Notes under the pieces: generated by a model
Database searches by the model: none
What the model was told of the DNA's origin: nothing
What the model saw: only the letters and a program-made list of their open reading frames with translations
Program-made: the position numbers and the translations under genes
Shown here: one piece after another, positions 49,036 through 62,100 of the stretch
Layout of the letters: every line of letters starts with the position of its first letter
Position numbering within the stretch: position 1 is the stretch's first letter
From: Dipylidium caninum
Taxonomy: Eukaryota; Platyhelminthes; Cestoda; Cyclophyllidea; Dipylidiidae
Direction: 5' to 3'
Assembly: GCA_017562135.1 (NCBI GenBank)
Contig: QEYB01000273.1
Span: forward strand, 1 to 64,000
Length of the DNA stretch: 64,000 nt

Positions 49036-49255
49036 CTAAGTGAGTTGAGAACAAGTATTTTAAGTGGATGAATTTAAACCCCTCACAAATTTCCCCCAAA
49101 TACACATTTTGTGATATGCCAAGAACTCTCCTACCACTCTATCCAGCATATTATAATTCCAAGCCTCGTGTACGTCGACTTGTAGTAACGAATTATCAAC
49201 TCGGAAGGATGCTGTAGATTCAAGAGCTTTGATGATGTAGGCGCCAGGCACCACT
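49036..49255 (-). pseudogene. Orphan exon 3 of the secreted family (right copy, premature stop)
   Basis: This is 220 nt like intact exon 3 and starts after TTTCCAACAG. It is open for about 65 codons, then ends at TAA (49,060) about seven codons before the family stop position, because one base differs from the left copy. AATAAA (48,972-48,977 on the minus strand) follows. Exons 1 and 2 are missing. Confidence 0.65.
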
Positions 49256-51924
49256 CTGTTGGAAAGGAGATTTAGTGAGGGTAAAACTGCTAACTCATGC
49301 AACACGCAGTAGGCGAGGTGTTGAGTTAGCCTTATGCATTGAAGGGAGGAAAACAAGGAGTGGCGGTTGCGCATGATGCAGTGGTGCTGCAGTCGAATGC
49401 CATAAGCTTCCCTTTACATGGGGTGCAACCGTCACCTACAAATGAACGACACCGTGACCAATGGCTAAATAAACCCTGATTTACTGGAATCAGTGAGTTT
49501 TTTAAAGGAATCCTTTCACTTCTCTCACCCTCCACTCATGAAGTTCGCCTGTTGAGTCCTCCAGCTGGTGGTGCGGTTGGAGGGCGGGAAAACTGCAACC
49601 TTAAAAGAGTACGTTTACACATAGCGCTGATATTCGAGTTTGGCAGTGTGTGACGAGGAGCATCTACGTGGCTGCACGAGAGTGACTTCACCTTTGAGGG
49701 CATTGAAACCACCAACATTGGTAGGCACCTACTCGATCGTCAAGGAAGTTATATCGCCCTAGTTCCGCATTAAGTTTCACCTCTCTCTGTCTTCCTATAT
49801 GTCTTTCTCGCTCTCAAGCATCCTTCTGTTAGCTGATAACAATTTTATTACCCTCGATTGGCGCTAAGAAAGGCAGATGCCGGTTGTGGTGGCGGTTAGA
49901 GTCCGGTAAAGAGGGGTCGCGTACATGGGGGATGGGGAAGGGAACGGGAGTAAGCGCACAAGAGCGTCGTAGGCTGCTCTTCGTCGTTTGCTCATCAGCA
50001 TACATCTTGTTTTTTCAATGCTCACGTGCCGATAACAGCGTCCTACCTTATGTAGTCACTGCCAACTGAATAGCATCCTTATTTGGCCACCACCTCTCCT
50101 TCTTTTCTTCTTTCCTTCCTTCAGCCTGCTCTCTAATGTGGCAAATACAGCCATGACAAGACGAATTTATGGGTGCTTGCAAACGCTTTTAGTGGTTTTC
50201 ATATATTGCCCGAGAACATCTTTTTCGCAGCAGATTAGCAAAAGAGTTTCTGATAAAATGCCCATATCTTGCAGCACCGCCAAGGCATTGGCTAGTGGAG
50301 GAAGATGGGATTGACGATATTGCAGACAGTCGTTTCAGCTTTGAAACAACGAAGTTGCAAGTCATGCGGTCAGCTGATGGGTGTGAAGACCATCACCGGA
50401 TCGAATATGTGCGCACCCTTGTCGCAGGGGACGTAGCACAAAAGATGGGTAAGAGGAACCACAGTCCCCAGTGAGGCATCAACTCACTCCATGAGGACAA
50501 GGTGGATGCGGACCCCAAATATCCTCTGCTCGCTCCCAGTCAGACATGAATGCATGCGCTCTACAAGTTGACGGCTTAACGCAGTGGAACTGGGTGACAA
50601 CTCAAAGCCTCCCCTTCTTCACGGCAATCTGTTTGTGAGCAAAAACTTTCCACACATCGCGCCTTCTCAAAAACACACACCCTTACATTCTGGTGTCCGA
50701 ATACTGAAAAGTCTGTCTGAGGTCTGGGAGCATTGGAGGAGATTGTTTGGTGTAAGCGCTGAAGTACTGATGATCGCCGCTCGAACTCAGTCAGGTCTGT
50801 TGAAGGCTCCATGCTTCTACTACTTCTCAATGTTGGGCTTCCAACTTATCCTTGATTTGCCTCTTTCTTCACTGACGCAATAACAGACAATGCATATGTA
50901 CTCTTGACATATCCATTGACCGCCGAAATGAAGCACGTCTCTCCACTCTTCCACCTCCTCACAACGTAGCCTTTTATCTCGCATCTACGTCTTCCATCCA
51001 CTTGTGCTAGATGGAGAACGGGAATTTTGGCCTCCTCACCTCCCCTCCAGGCGACTCTCCAAGCCAATAACTAACACCTCTCCAATCGTCTCTCCATCGC
51101 AACTAATGAAGACTTACCCCCAAGACTGACTACTCCTGTGCAGACTGCACGAGTGCGTGCCATGCCGCAGTAACGGCACCTGTCTGACCCTGTGAATCTT
51201 AAAGCATCGATTTGAGCGATCCGTGGAGCTGCGGGCTACCCATTAATAATTAACTGCTTTTGAGCGTCTTCCGATTTCCTGCTTGTTTACCTGACCGTAT
51301 TGCCAAGGTGAGAAGGGCAATGGGAAGACTGACACGTGTTGTGCAACGAGGGGCGTAGAATGTCCAGGAATTGTGCGAAAACCTGCAGGCCAAATTAGGC
51401 TGTAAGTTCACAGCTCCTCATCTCATTTCTATCCACGGCTGTATGGGCACTGTTCAACCATTTCCCCCATGCCATTTTCCGCTGCGAGTTCGCTGACTGA
51501 CTGGGTCGGCTTTGTGATGGCATACTTAATTCCAGCTTTTCACAGACGTTACTTCCCATTTGCTTTCCATTTATTCACGCCTTCTGTTATGTCTGCTTTT
51601 TATCTGTGCATTAGCTTTCAATTCGTATGTACGAGAGATCTCCGCTGTTACGTCATTCAAATCAACTCACTTTCCATAACTAACTGTGCGTCTCGCATTT
51701 TTCTCCTCTCTTATTACAGCACCGAATGTTCTGCGACCAAACGGTGGAAGTTGACTTCCTCCCAGCCCAATTGGGTTCTGCTTACACGCTACTGCATCGC
51801 GCTTTCGAAGGCTATTCAACTCCACTCAGAGAGATTAAACAACTTTCTTTCATCAGAGTCTCGGACAAATTCACTAGTCGGCAAAGCCAGCACCAGCCGA
51901 GGCGTCAGGTGAAATGTTTGACTA

Positions 51925-52615
51925 TTATTTTGTTTGGGGCACTCGACAGGTGGCATTGCGCATAGCCGACGTGAAGGCGGCTGTGAGGCCTTCGCGGATG
52001 CTTGTCTCCTCAGCCGACTGCTGGTGTCCCACGTAAACTTCTGCAATTTCGTGGTCCCAGGTCTTCACCATCGTGAATGCACCTTCGTCCCTGTTATAGC
52101 GGATGCGACCCCTGTATTTCAGTGAGACGACTTTGTGACTGCGAAAGTGCACACAACTGAAGGGGAAGAAAGAGCGCAGTAACAGTGGCTACTTGACGGA
52201 AACGCACTAGTATGTTGGCAGATGGTATTCCACATAGTTGATCGGCATGTTGCGAAGTTGCGTTGAGAAATCAAATTCATCCGCGTTACTGCCAATCTGT
52301 TGGAGGTTGATGGTCCACTTTGCGGCCCTTAAATCTGCCCACCAAAATTTCTCATAGTCCGCACTCTTGAGTATGGTTTGATTGAAGGCTTCATAAGCAA
52401 ATTGAGTGGCAATTTTCGTGACATCACTCTGCAAATGGCTACTTGCGTGTGGTTGACACTGTCCTAGAAAGCCAACAGCTAACATGTCACAGCAATGAGG
52501 TACTTGAAAATGATGGGGTCCTGTAGATGAGCAAATTCTCTTGCTGTGGAGTTGCGCACAAAGAGGAGGTGAGAAAGCATGTCTGAATGGTGAGGAGGGC
52601 AAGCACAAGAAATAT
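51925..52615 (-). CDS. Duplicate of the 7.5-kb secreted-family gene, start ATG changed to ATA
   Basis: Exons correspond to 52615-52504, 52463-52208 and 52156-51925. All three remain open with the same splice sites, for 200 codons including the stop. The initiator is ATA instead of ATG and no nearby in-frame ATG replaces it. In the two later exons, I count five amino-acid changes (Thr to Ala; Phe to Tyr; Val to Thr by two base changes; Met to Thr; loss of a terminal Lys) and three silent ones, so the body of the protein is still conserved. Either the gene is newly inactive, or translation starts on an AUG delivered by a trans-spliced leader joined after TCTAG, which would be in frame. The mature domain keeps the Cys/Trp pattern of the family. 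Confidence 0.6.
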
Positions 52616-52620
52616 CTAGA

Positions 52621-52992
52621 TTATAGCCTTTTCAGTAGGTCGATGTGTTTTCTTATCCATTCGGCCCCATTCGCCTTTATATCCTGCCTGAGCTGTTGGC
52701 TTATCGACCATTGGCTTGAAGTCAGTGCGCGCAACGGGGTGTTCGTCGCAAGTTGCCACCGACGCGCGCCTTTCCACAGATTCACCTCGTAATAAACCCG
52801 TGAATTGACACCTTTGCGGCGTAGCACATGAACGAATGCGATGAGACGAGGTTGCCACAGTTGGTTTAATGCTGAGTCCAAGGTAGTGGTAAGTGTGCCA
52901 ATTACCTTGCAAATTGTCGTTGCAAATACTGCAGCTACTAACGAAATTTTGTCATCAAAAGTGACAACTCCCCAAACAAGTAAACAGTCCAC
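52621..52992 (-). CDS. Exon-like frame upstream of the 52-kb family gene (123 codons open)
   Basis: Right-hand counterpart of 8,186-8,446, open for 123 codons, with a hydrophobic segment near residues 17-30. Only a few residues differ from the left copy. Gene limits are uncertain; a CAAGGTAATT string near residue 29 could be a donor but gives a phase that does not fit. Confidence 0.35.
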   Translation of the reverse strand: MDCLLVWGVVTFDDKISLVAAVFATTICKVIGTLTTTLDSALNQLWQPRLIAFVHVLRRKGVNSRVYYEVNLWKGARRWQLATNTPLRALTSSQWSISQQLRQDIKANGAEWIRKHIDLLKRL

Positions 52993-53934
52993 ACTTACAC
53001 CAGCGCCCCCAAACCATTCTCTGTGTTCGAAATCATCTCAAATGAGGAGATTCGAGGGATGACCGTTCCAAGCCCAATGCAAAGGAACGTGATTCACAAA
53101 TTTGAGTACGAGACATTTCGCCAGAACGCAGTAGGAGAATTTAGCTAAACAGAAAAGGGCAATTCACGATTTAGTGCCTATTTAGCAGAAAAGAATCGGA
53201 AACGAAATTGTGCCACTTGGTGGTCACCTCAACTAAAATAACTTGTCTGAGAATCGTCGGGGACTGAAATCTTGTGTCTGAACTTAATGAAATGCCCGAC
53301 GCTCTACCTCTCGTCATTGCCCATGGGGGACACTTGGAAATGGGCAATGCATGTCCTATCAAAGTAGGTGGTTTAGCAGAGTGAAGCTAGCCGGCACCTC
53401 CGAATTCCCTTACATTGTCTGCACTTTGTTGGGGATCAGAAAATTACCACCCTCTCCTTGTTTTTGATACTCCTTTAAATGCTGATAAACAAACACTGAA
53501 CGTCCGGCCTGATTGACGCCTTCTCCATGGTGAGGAGGCGGTTCTTATGGGGACAAATTGAAGTGGTCACAGGGGTCTCGGCATTGTTGGCACGGAGGCA
53601 GCAATTAAATGTTTATGATCCAGTGTCGTGGACCTCCTCCATGGACCAGACCAGACGTGATCAGTTGCCGTGGTGGTGATGGACATGGGGAGCCACAGAG
53701 ACAAGGAGATCACGAGGAAGTAAGGCATTGCAAACGGGCTCATTGGTGTCTCGATTAGCTACCCAAAAGAGCCACTTAGCAATGAGCTGCATCAAGTCTG
53801 AACGTCAGATTTTGTGCAACGTGGGGAAAGTAAACAGCAGCACACCAACTCTACTGGACCAAAACACTTTCTCGAATGTCCTAAATAAGTGCGAAGGAGT
53901 GAAGGAGACTTTCGTGAAGTCCAAGTTCAGCGCA

Positions 53935-53997
53935 ATGCCGATATTCCTGATAGCCTCTCTACTACTCGTCCCCACCCCGCACCTCAACGCATTGTAA
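53935..53997 (+). pseudogene. Remnant exon 1 of the secreted family
   Basis: MPIFLIASLLL-type signal codons follow a degenerate TATA (CTAAATAAG, about 53,880) and the usual leader spacing. The frame stops right after the signal sequence and no other exon is found. It lies in the 1.77-kb segment missing from the left duplicate. Confidence 0.5.
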
Positions 53998-55939
53998 TTG
54001 CTGTTTTGAGAAGGTGGGCAGCGTGTGCCCGATTTGAGTAAAGTCCCGTCAGCCTCGTTGTGTGTACGGTGTCAATTTGCGAATTCAACACGCCAAATTA
54101 TGCCATTTCTCGCCATAACAAGATATGAAAACAGATAATAAGAACAGAGTATGGTCAACATTTCAAGTCGCAAGTATGGGCTGTGAGTTCCCATATCAAG
54201 CCAAGGTGCTGCCCACGCCAAACAGGAAGTATCCTGCAACAACAGATCTGTATGAAAGCTCAGAGCGAAATTGCCATGAAGCGGCCTCAGTGCGATTTCC
54301 TCAACGCCAGAGAGTTAAACGCTATCCGAGAAGAATGTCCAGAGTAAGTGTTAAGCGACAACCACTTACGTAACACAAAGTCTATGAATTCCCAGCAAAC
54401 CGTCTTCCATTCCACCAATGGCTGCTGACCGGATTGTACAACATCCGATTTCGTTAACAGATGAACACTGTCTAGCATAGGCGATGTGGATGGTGCAAAG
54501 GCTACTCATTCTTCCATCTGGGTGAGCCACAGTGATGCCACCTTGGCACTCGCCGAACTCTCGCTCACCCGCATGGCAAAAGCAGAATCCACTCACTGAG
54601 AAAGCCTTTGCACCCAGTCGACAGTGCCTTCAGTTGACCGCACCAGTCGGCGTCCAGGAGACTGAAATGTTAGCCAGTTGAAACACTCTTACCAATCTTT
54701 CGGCATTTATTCGCCCTACCTAAAGATGGGGGACCGACATCGATTCACCCGGCCTTAGCAAGTACGCTGTAACTGAAATTGTCGCTCGTGGTTAGTTATC
54801 TTGCGGGATGTGGAAACAAAGGTCACTTCACATCACGTCACAGGAATTGGAGTGGGCTGTCCTGAAAATTAACGTTATAGACCGCAGTTGCTGGCAAGGC
54901 GGTTCGGGTCTGGCAGATTTCGCCGTTTCTCCCCTAATAACGCGGATTTGCAGATGAAGAAAGCCAATAGTTCACATGGAAGTGAGTAAGAGGCTGTCAC
55001 AGGTCAACATTATGCATACGAAGAAAGTGTTTCGGTTATCTAGTTCAGCAGGGTGGATGTAGTGGTGTGAGTTCACCTCGTGTTCCACCATAAGGTGGCA
55101 AACTACTTGATGGACTAAAAATACTGGTCCTTACTACCTTTGATGACCCCTAAACATGCCCCCAATTTTGGGCCTTGTTTCAGAGTGTGGTTGGGTCTGC
55201 CATGGAGGTGAACGCGAGCCAAGTGAGTCCACTGGTGGCGTCACTCCTGTTGACGCAGTTAGGTGAACGAGCAGCCTGGTTTATTGCTCAGAGATATCTT
55301 CCTCTAAATTTACTTAAGTAATTCCTACGATATTTAGTGCAGGATTTCCCCAGATCCACCTAAATTGCTTTACTCAACACTGCGTGTCGACATCTCGCAG
55401 CCTTGTTTCATAGCCACTGTGGAATCTGATTGTCTGTGCACTGACGTTCAGGAGAGGGACAGTTTATGACTTCTCATATACATCTGCGGATTCCTTCTCA
55501 TGCCATCAGTGAATCCAATGTCGACAGAGAAGATGTTTATCTTGAATGGATATAAGCGCAAAGCGATAACATGGCGCGTGATAAATGGATTTGGTACCTA
55601 ACCTGAATAACTCGACCACTTTCCACTTACCGACATCAGAGAGAAAAGTGAGAAGAAAGTGGCGAAGAAAGAGACTAACGGGTGCTGCAGGGTGACTGAG
55701 GAGAAGCATCGCTGGTGTCACTGAAATTGCAAGTGCGGGATGTGGAAAAGACAACGTCACGCACGTCACGCGATGGCTGCAAACTCAAACGAATGAATTA
55801 GGCACACTTTCTAACTGCTAGAAGTGCCATCCGCTCATAGCAGTATATCAGTCACACGGTGAACGATCTCCTGAAGTGGCAGTGAGCCCACGACACCTGC
55901 ATTTGGCTATCAAGTCAGCCACTGGTTGGAAGACTCTCC

Positions 55940-56302
55940 TCACTCCGTGTAGTCCACCTTCGGCATTTGTCCACTCTGCCGAAAGATGGTGTGCCGATGG
56001 CTTACAGGAAAGTTGTAGCGAATGCCAGTGCTTGGCACTTGGCCAGTATGGCGAGCTGAAGTCTTGACTGGCATCAGTGCGAGACTTTGTAAGTTGAGTT
56101 TAGTGCCATCAAGGCACTCACTCAAATCGACGAAATGGTCCATTAAAATAGCGAGCTTGCAATTAGGCCTGAGAGATGTGTAAATCAGTTCAGTTTGTGG
56201 GTCTCTCGTGCCCAACGCGAAGAGACACATGAAATGAACGTCTTCAAGTTGCTCACAAATGCCATTTGCTCCGAACCTGTGGGGTGGGAAAACTGACACC
56301 AA
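55940..56302 (-). CDS. Open frame overlapping the 3' end of the 56.3-kb candidate gene
   Basis: The 120-codon minus-strand frame includes a TRDPQTELIYTSLRPNCKLA stretch. Related but decayed sequence occurs at about 28.75-28.93 kb (+) and 22.82-22.95 kb (+), suggesting a dispersed paralogous exon. It is out of frame with the 56.43-56.28 kb exon and I could not place a convincing acceptor; TCTCTCAG near 56,180 is one option. Confidence 0.3.
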   Translation of the reverse strand: MVSVFPPHRFGANGICEQLEDVHFMCLFALGTRDPQTELIYTSLRPNCKLAILMDHFVDLSECLDGTKLNLQSLALMPVKTSARHTGQVPSTGIRYNFPVSHRHTIFRQSGQMPKVDYTE

Positions 56303-57326
56303 GAGCCGTGTCCCGCATCATGTAATTCCAGTTCTTGTCGAGTAACTCTTTGATGTCGCTATCTATTTTAGAATTACGAAGTAATATGCCGATTAGCACC
56401 TTAAGGCTCTCCTTTTCTCGCCTCCAAGTTGCCTGAAATTGGGAGCTGCTGTCAGCGCGTCCACTTGACTAAATCATCGCCATACCTATAACGCATGTCA
56501 CCAGCACTGCTAAGATGCAGCAAGAGGTGAAATTCCTACCAGCTGCTGAAGGAGGACCTTCTGGATGTAGGCCAGCAAATTAGAGGGTGCCTTCTATTTA
56601 TCGTTGTTCGATGGCAGTTAACTGATCGCTCCCAGGTACCTCACCAACCGCAGAAGTCGGTAACGGTACCTTGTAATGTGCGCAATTATACGAAGATAGT
56701 TGTTCTGCTCCGACTTCTGCTAGACTTTCTATTTCACTTTTTGCTACAGTGAAATTAAGCTGGATGCAAAGAAAGACTAACTGGCCTGGTACGGGCTCTT
56801 CATACACTCGGCATTTCACTTGGTTTGACTGATCCTCCTGAACCACTTTCCACTTTACGGAGCACTAGCAGGCACACGATTGTTCTTCTTACCATACTCC
56901 TTCATCCATTCACACATTCTTCACCATAATCTCTTTAACGGAGACCTTTCACTCACGCTCATTCACAGGAGGTCATAAAAAGACCCTGTGGTATCAGCCA
57001 ACGCCTCTGCTCATTTGGGTGTGTTCAGTGAAGCACAATATCTCCCTTATTTTTGTCGCCATAAGCTAGTTCATGAACCTCAGTTGGTCCACTCTCTCCG
57101 ACAAACACATTCAGAATACGCTGTTGCATCATGTCCACAATAAAGGCAGTTCTTGGCTGGTTTATTAGCAGAGTGATGAGAGCCATGGCGTGCTCTCTGT
57201 CCGTCTGCACTTGGCCAAGTTCACAAAATCCTCCTCGTTAGCCGCTAATTTCCCCTCGTGCACTGTCAACCGGGGAGATGTGAGGACTAATTGCGCGTTA
57301 AACTCCTTGTGGAACAGTGTCCTCAT
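56277..57326 (-). CDS. Candidate multi-exon gene with a CARD-like segment
   Basis: Two exons fit well together. The first, 56837-56670, is 168 nt, with acceptor TTCAG and donor AAGGTACCG. The second, 56432-56277, is 156 nt, with acceptor TTTCAG and donor CAGGTTCGG. Both are phase 0 and encode 108 residues, including KESLKVLIGILLRNSKID and KNWNYMMRDTALG. Upstream, 57,210-57,025 is open and reads TDREHAMALITLLINQPRTA, reminiscent of helices 4-5 of CARD domains (Thr, then charged, Leu-rich helix). The preceding frame (from ATG 57,326, LFHKEFNAQ... to EEDFVNLA) could supply earlier helices but needs a one-base shift. If real, it would be a cytosolic protein-interaction protein (Apaf-1 or CARD-caspase style), but the family call is tentative. 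Confidence 0.4.
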
Positions 57327-57329
57327 GAC

Positions 57330-58850
57330 GAGTGACGATTCGATGAAGGAAAACTAGTAGTCTGTTAAACACCCGGAACACTGAACAAGAATTTGGGACT
57401 CAGTTTAGTCGATGAGTATGGAATAAGAAATTTAAACTGAAGATAGCATAGGCCACGCCTCACGACTTGCTCGTTCCCATTTCTTTTCTCCCAATTACCC
57501 TTTCATGTCCCACTAGTCCGGGTGTCTAGTTTTCTTTCCCCTTCTGATTTAATTAGTTTAAAGAGCGATTTTGTATTTTCCATGCGGCGACTGTGTGACT
57601 TGAAATTCACACTTCCCTTGGGATTATGCCGTCTTTAAAGTAAGCCAAACTTGATGTCCGCATGCGACCAATTAAGGGTGTCCAATTTCCAGAATTTACT
57701 GGTTAAGTTCTAAGAGGAAAGCAAACCCAGCCAGGAAGATGAACTGGTCTGTTCAAATATATTCACGGTGGTGGTAAAAGTTAAGAATCAGCCACCCACC
57801 TCGCTCCTGTCTTCTCCTTCTCCCTAGTGACTCGCCTATATTTTATGTTTGGTAAGGTGCTTCGGCGTGTTAATATTTCACGTCCCACATGCGTGCTGTC
57901 ACCTTGTCTCGCGTCTGGCCTGCAAATGGAGTCCATATGCATTTTCGTTCCACACCTACGAGTAACAATTTCCCCATGTGTGGACGCATTGAATCGAGGA
58001 AACGTGCCTCACTCGACAAGCGGTGACAGATTCCTCGACTCCTCTTACGGATCTCCTCCATTTGTATAGACTACAAGGGAGGAGAAGTTCCCCTGTTATG
58101 AAATTGCGATAAATCCGGAATAGCCACAGTTGCATGTATTCTCACGTCTATTACGCACGAGTACCTTTATCTACCTTCCATTGTGCTTTATTTAGGCAGA
58201 GGGTTAGTGCCGAGTTCCTTTCACTCGCATACCACCTCGCCAGTCACATAATCGTGGAGGCAGTGCAGATCACCCACGAAGATCGAACCGTGCACCGTAA
58301 GACTATATATTATATTGCTGGAGCCTGGTAAATGCTAACTCGAAAGTGGTGTTGGCTTCGTTGTATTTCTGCGAGAGATTGGAAACGCATTGAGAAATGT
58401 GATCCTTTATCAGTACTTGCTCCAAAATATTGCCGCATCAGCCCTAAAACACGTTCGTATAGGTGTGTTGTATTTAACTAAATCGGTATTTCTAGAAACC
58501 CTCAAAAGCCACCAAATAATCCGATATTTTGAGAAGAGGCCAATTTCTCTGGTGCCTTCTCCATGTGAGGCCGCTCATATACGTCTGCCTGTCTGCCTGT
58601 TTCTATTTCTACCCTTTCTACATCGAACTAGCATAACACCCTTCCACTCATGTCATGTTGCCATTGCGCGGAGAGAAGAAACAGAAGTACATATTGCAAT
58701 ACATGGGTGGATGCAAAATACCTGTCTGCCTTTCTGCTTGTCTGTTCATATTTCTTCCCTCTCCAACTTGGGCGCGATAGAAGGCTTTAAAGGATCATCC
58801 AACGACGACATCTTGTCTGTTGGGCCAAATGCTCAACACTTCCCGAAGAC
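57330..58850. other. No supported gene; junction with the right inverted arm
   Basis: 58.26-58.5 kb matches part of the flank cassette at 41.96-42.22 kb. A 63-codon minus frame (58,061-57,870) and a 160-codon plus frame (58,390-58,872) were noticed without other support. Confidence 0.4.
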
Positions 58851-58970
58851 ACTACGGGTAGGTTTTCGTTGACAAAAGGCCACCATTTAGCGAGAAGAGA
58901 CGACTTAATTGAGACACAGATGCTGCAGACAATGCGAGGCAAGCTAGGAGAGTAGTCAGTGTAGGTGAGT

Positions 58971-59640
58971 TGACAAGCGACACTTGAACTAAGTGAATTA
59001 AACCCCACCACAACTTTCTCTCTAATACTCTCCTTGAGACTTGTCAACGACACAGGGGCAACTCTATCCAGCACTTGATGGTTCCCTAAGCTCGAGAATA
59101 GACGCCTCTCGCAACGGCCTGTCAACTTGGAATATTCCTGTGAATGCAAATGCTTCCATGACGTAGGCGTCGCGGATTAGCCTGTTGGAGATGAGATGCA
59201 ATGAAGGGCGCAACTTGCAGTTATTTTCAAGCCACATTATCCGCGAAACGCCTGAGTGCTGTGAACGAGGCCAAAGGGTAGCCCTTCAACTAGCACTGAA
59301 ACTTGAAACAACCGACCATCCTCACCACCTTCACTCAGAGTGGTCCTTCATTTGGATTTTCACAAAACGGTGGGCAAGTACCGTGTTCTAGGCGTATGTA
59401 CGGACAACATCCTCGTACAAGTCTTATGGGCCAGGTGCTTCGTCACCACCATTAAGTCGTCGAGCTCGTTAACAATTTTCTGTGGCTGAGAAGGTGCTGC
59501 GTAACGAGTAACACGTGTCGTATGAGGGTGATGTGATAGGCGATAAGTGAGGCACTTGATGAGGGACTAGAAGACGGACAATTTTGCTCAGGCACTCTGG
59601 AGGTAAAAACATAGAGTTCCGTTTCCATCTCATGAGGCGC
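58971..59640 (-). pseudogene. Decayed secreted-family gene on the right inverted-repeat arm
   Basis: Reverse-complement partner of 15,440-16,134 with the same lost exon 1 donor and the same mid-exon 3 frame change, so the decay predates the inverted duplication. Confidence 0.7.
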
Positions 59641-62100
59641 TGTTTGCATGGTGGAGAAGTAGGCAGGCGAAATGGGTCGCACTTACTTTGTCGATTAGGG
59701 TAGTCAGGAATTAATCGTTTCTACCCACAACACGTTTTCAGTGTTCCTTTAGTGGGACTCGTGCCCCATGGATCGAACACACATAGTCACTTCTGAAAAG
59801 ATGGTTTGTGTCACGGCAGACATGCGTCATGCAGACAGAGTAATGTATTCCGCGCTCTTGAATCTGTCGGAGGGACTCTGTGTTCGGTGAATGCTGTCAA
59901 CTGGGCAGAGGACAATTCGTTGTGCACATTCGGTAGCGCTTAGTCGTGTGCCAATCAGAAACTGCTACGTATAATGCTCGGCTGCAATACATTTGAGCCT
60001 CGCATGACCATGTGTCACGGCCATTTGAAGAGCCAAATAAATGGGCACATTCGCCGGTGAGCCGAGGCAAAAAGTCTCTCCTCCACCCACCCATATTTGA
60101 CCGTTTCTTTGAAAATCTCACATCTTACACGATGTCTCACTAAGTGCTTCCACTCCCTTTCGAGTTGCCTTAAAGGATACGGCATGGGGTACGGCACACA
60201 CACACACCATTTCGCAATTCTCGCCTCACACGCAATACGGAGCGTGGAGCACATCCTCAAAATTCTGTAGTGGGATGCCAATGAGGAAGCTTTTTAAACA
60301 TCAATCAGATCATTCTCCCGATCATTATCACTCTTTCCCACAAAGACCCACGAATGTGCTTCGCAGACGCCATCACCAATCATCCTTTGACTTACATTAA
60401 ATCCCAATATCTAATGACAGTGCTCGACAATTGACAGAGTGACGTGGAACGCAGAATGCAGTGTGCTCAAAGCGCGTTTGACGGGGCGATTATGAAAGAG
60501 ATGGGTAAAATGATGAGAAGTCGGGCTTGTGCGGTAAAGATGTGAAGTCGAGTACCAACGATGGTATTTCATGCGGCACTCTGTAGCAGAACAGAACGCA
60601 GACGACAGTGATAGACATCTCCTTCGCCCATATATCACCCCAAAGTGAGGTGCAATCACCGTACAGAGATCCAAAAAATCCCAGTGAATTCCGGCAGCAG
60701 AATGCAACCTTCTGAGCGTAGACGTTATGAGTCTGGGAGGTGAGGAGGGCAATCGTGTCGATGAGGCTCGGATTCCACCTAATTTTGCAAGATTACCACC
60801 CACTTACAGGCTGTGGAGGCAAGGCTCTACCCCCTACACCGTGAGTGTCCTGGTACCTGTTTGCCTTTTCATCACGCCACAAGCAGCAAGTAACCTGGTT
60901 ATTGTAAACCAAAATCCCACTTTCCACCTGTATTTTATATTCCAATTGAACATGCTTGCACATACAATTTGACTTCATTCAGGTTTTGACGAGATTTCTC
61001 AGTTAAGTCGTGGTCAAATAAATACGCTCAGGCTGTTAGTGCCTGCATGTGTGGGCGCATAAGAGTATACCACAGTTGGAGTCATCATTGCCGGTAGATG
61101 CAAGTGGCTGAGGAATACCTGACTGAAAACGGGAGCCCTTGATGAAACACCCCTTTGACAAGGTTGGCGCTCAACTTTTTGGAACACAGTGAAGAGATTG
61201 GCGATAAGGTCAAGTAAACACGGAAAAGTGATTTACCTGGTTAGCAGGAAAAGAGGGAAGCGAGGGTTCATGCAGTATGCTTGCAACTGGCCCAGCCTAT
61301 CCCGGATCTTGCACTAACGGGCAAATAATGCAGGCATGCATAGGTGGACCGAAATGAGGCAGACTGACAAATTGCCAGGCTCACTGACCCGATAGCCTTC
61401 CCAATGGCCGCGTTACATGCCTTCGAAGTCTACTGTGTAGCTCCTCTTGCCTGTCCCAAATTCTCCTCTGCAACGGAACCGCTGATCCTTCTTTTTCGCA
61501 CCTTCAATGCATAAGGCTAACTAAACACCTCTCCTAACACGTATTGCACAATTTCTCCCTTGTCCACTTTGTGCACACAGTGCATTCTTCCTCCGCAGCC
61601 ATTGGGGTTTTAAGACTGTCAGGCGAGCTCGAATCTGATTTCGTGCGGCTTTTGAGGAGATTACGAATACACAACTTACGCAGGTGAATATTCTCTTCTT
61701 GATAATACTCCAATTCCCGACTTTCGTTATATCGCATCTCACAGTGCCTCTCGTGGGGCCTACAAAATCCTTATGGCGTCAACCTAAAGTATCAATTCGA
61801 GTGCTTTCCATCCTCTACCTTTCAAATGAAATATGATGGTGTTAGGTGCCCATGTTCATGAAAATGCTGCTATGTGCTGCTTTACGGAAACGAGGAGATA
61901 TCAGTATTTGAAGGCGAGATGTGAATTACTAGCCCTCTTAGGAATCATCTCACGTGGTATGGTAATTTTATTTTGGTGACTGATCATGCACCTAAATTTC
62001 TCCTCCAATAATTAGTTTCCATCGTCCCTGTGGTTCAACACAACGTAAGCAAACACCAGCGCATTCACCCTGCTGTAGCAATACACTTTTCTGTAAAGCC

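Larger units (their letters stand above)
43845..56045 (+). repeat. Right copy of the direct segmental duplication
   Basis: Counterpart of 1-10,880. It contains an additional 1.77 kb (about 52,919-54,688). That extra piece is contiguous on both sides with sequence that also occurs elsewhere: an open frame crosses its left edge, and its right edge matches 36.37-36.43 kb. This suggests the right copy keeps the ancestral arrangement. From about 54.7 kb onward the right copy is the one losing small blocks relative to 8.5-10.8 kb. Confidence 0.9.
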
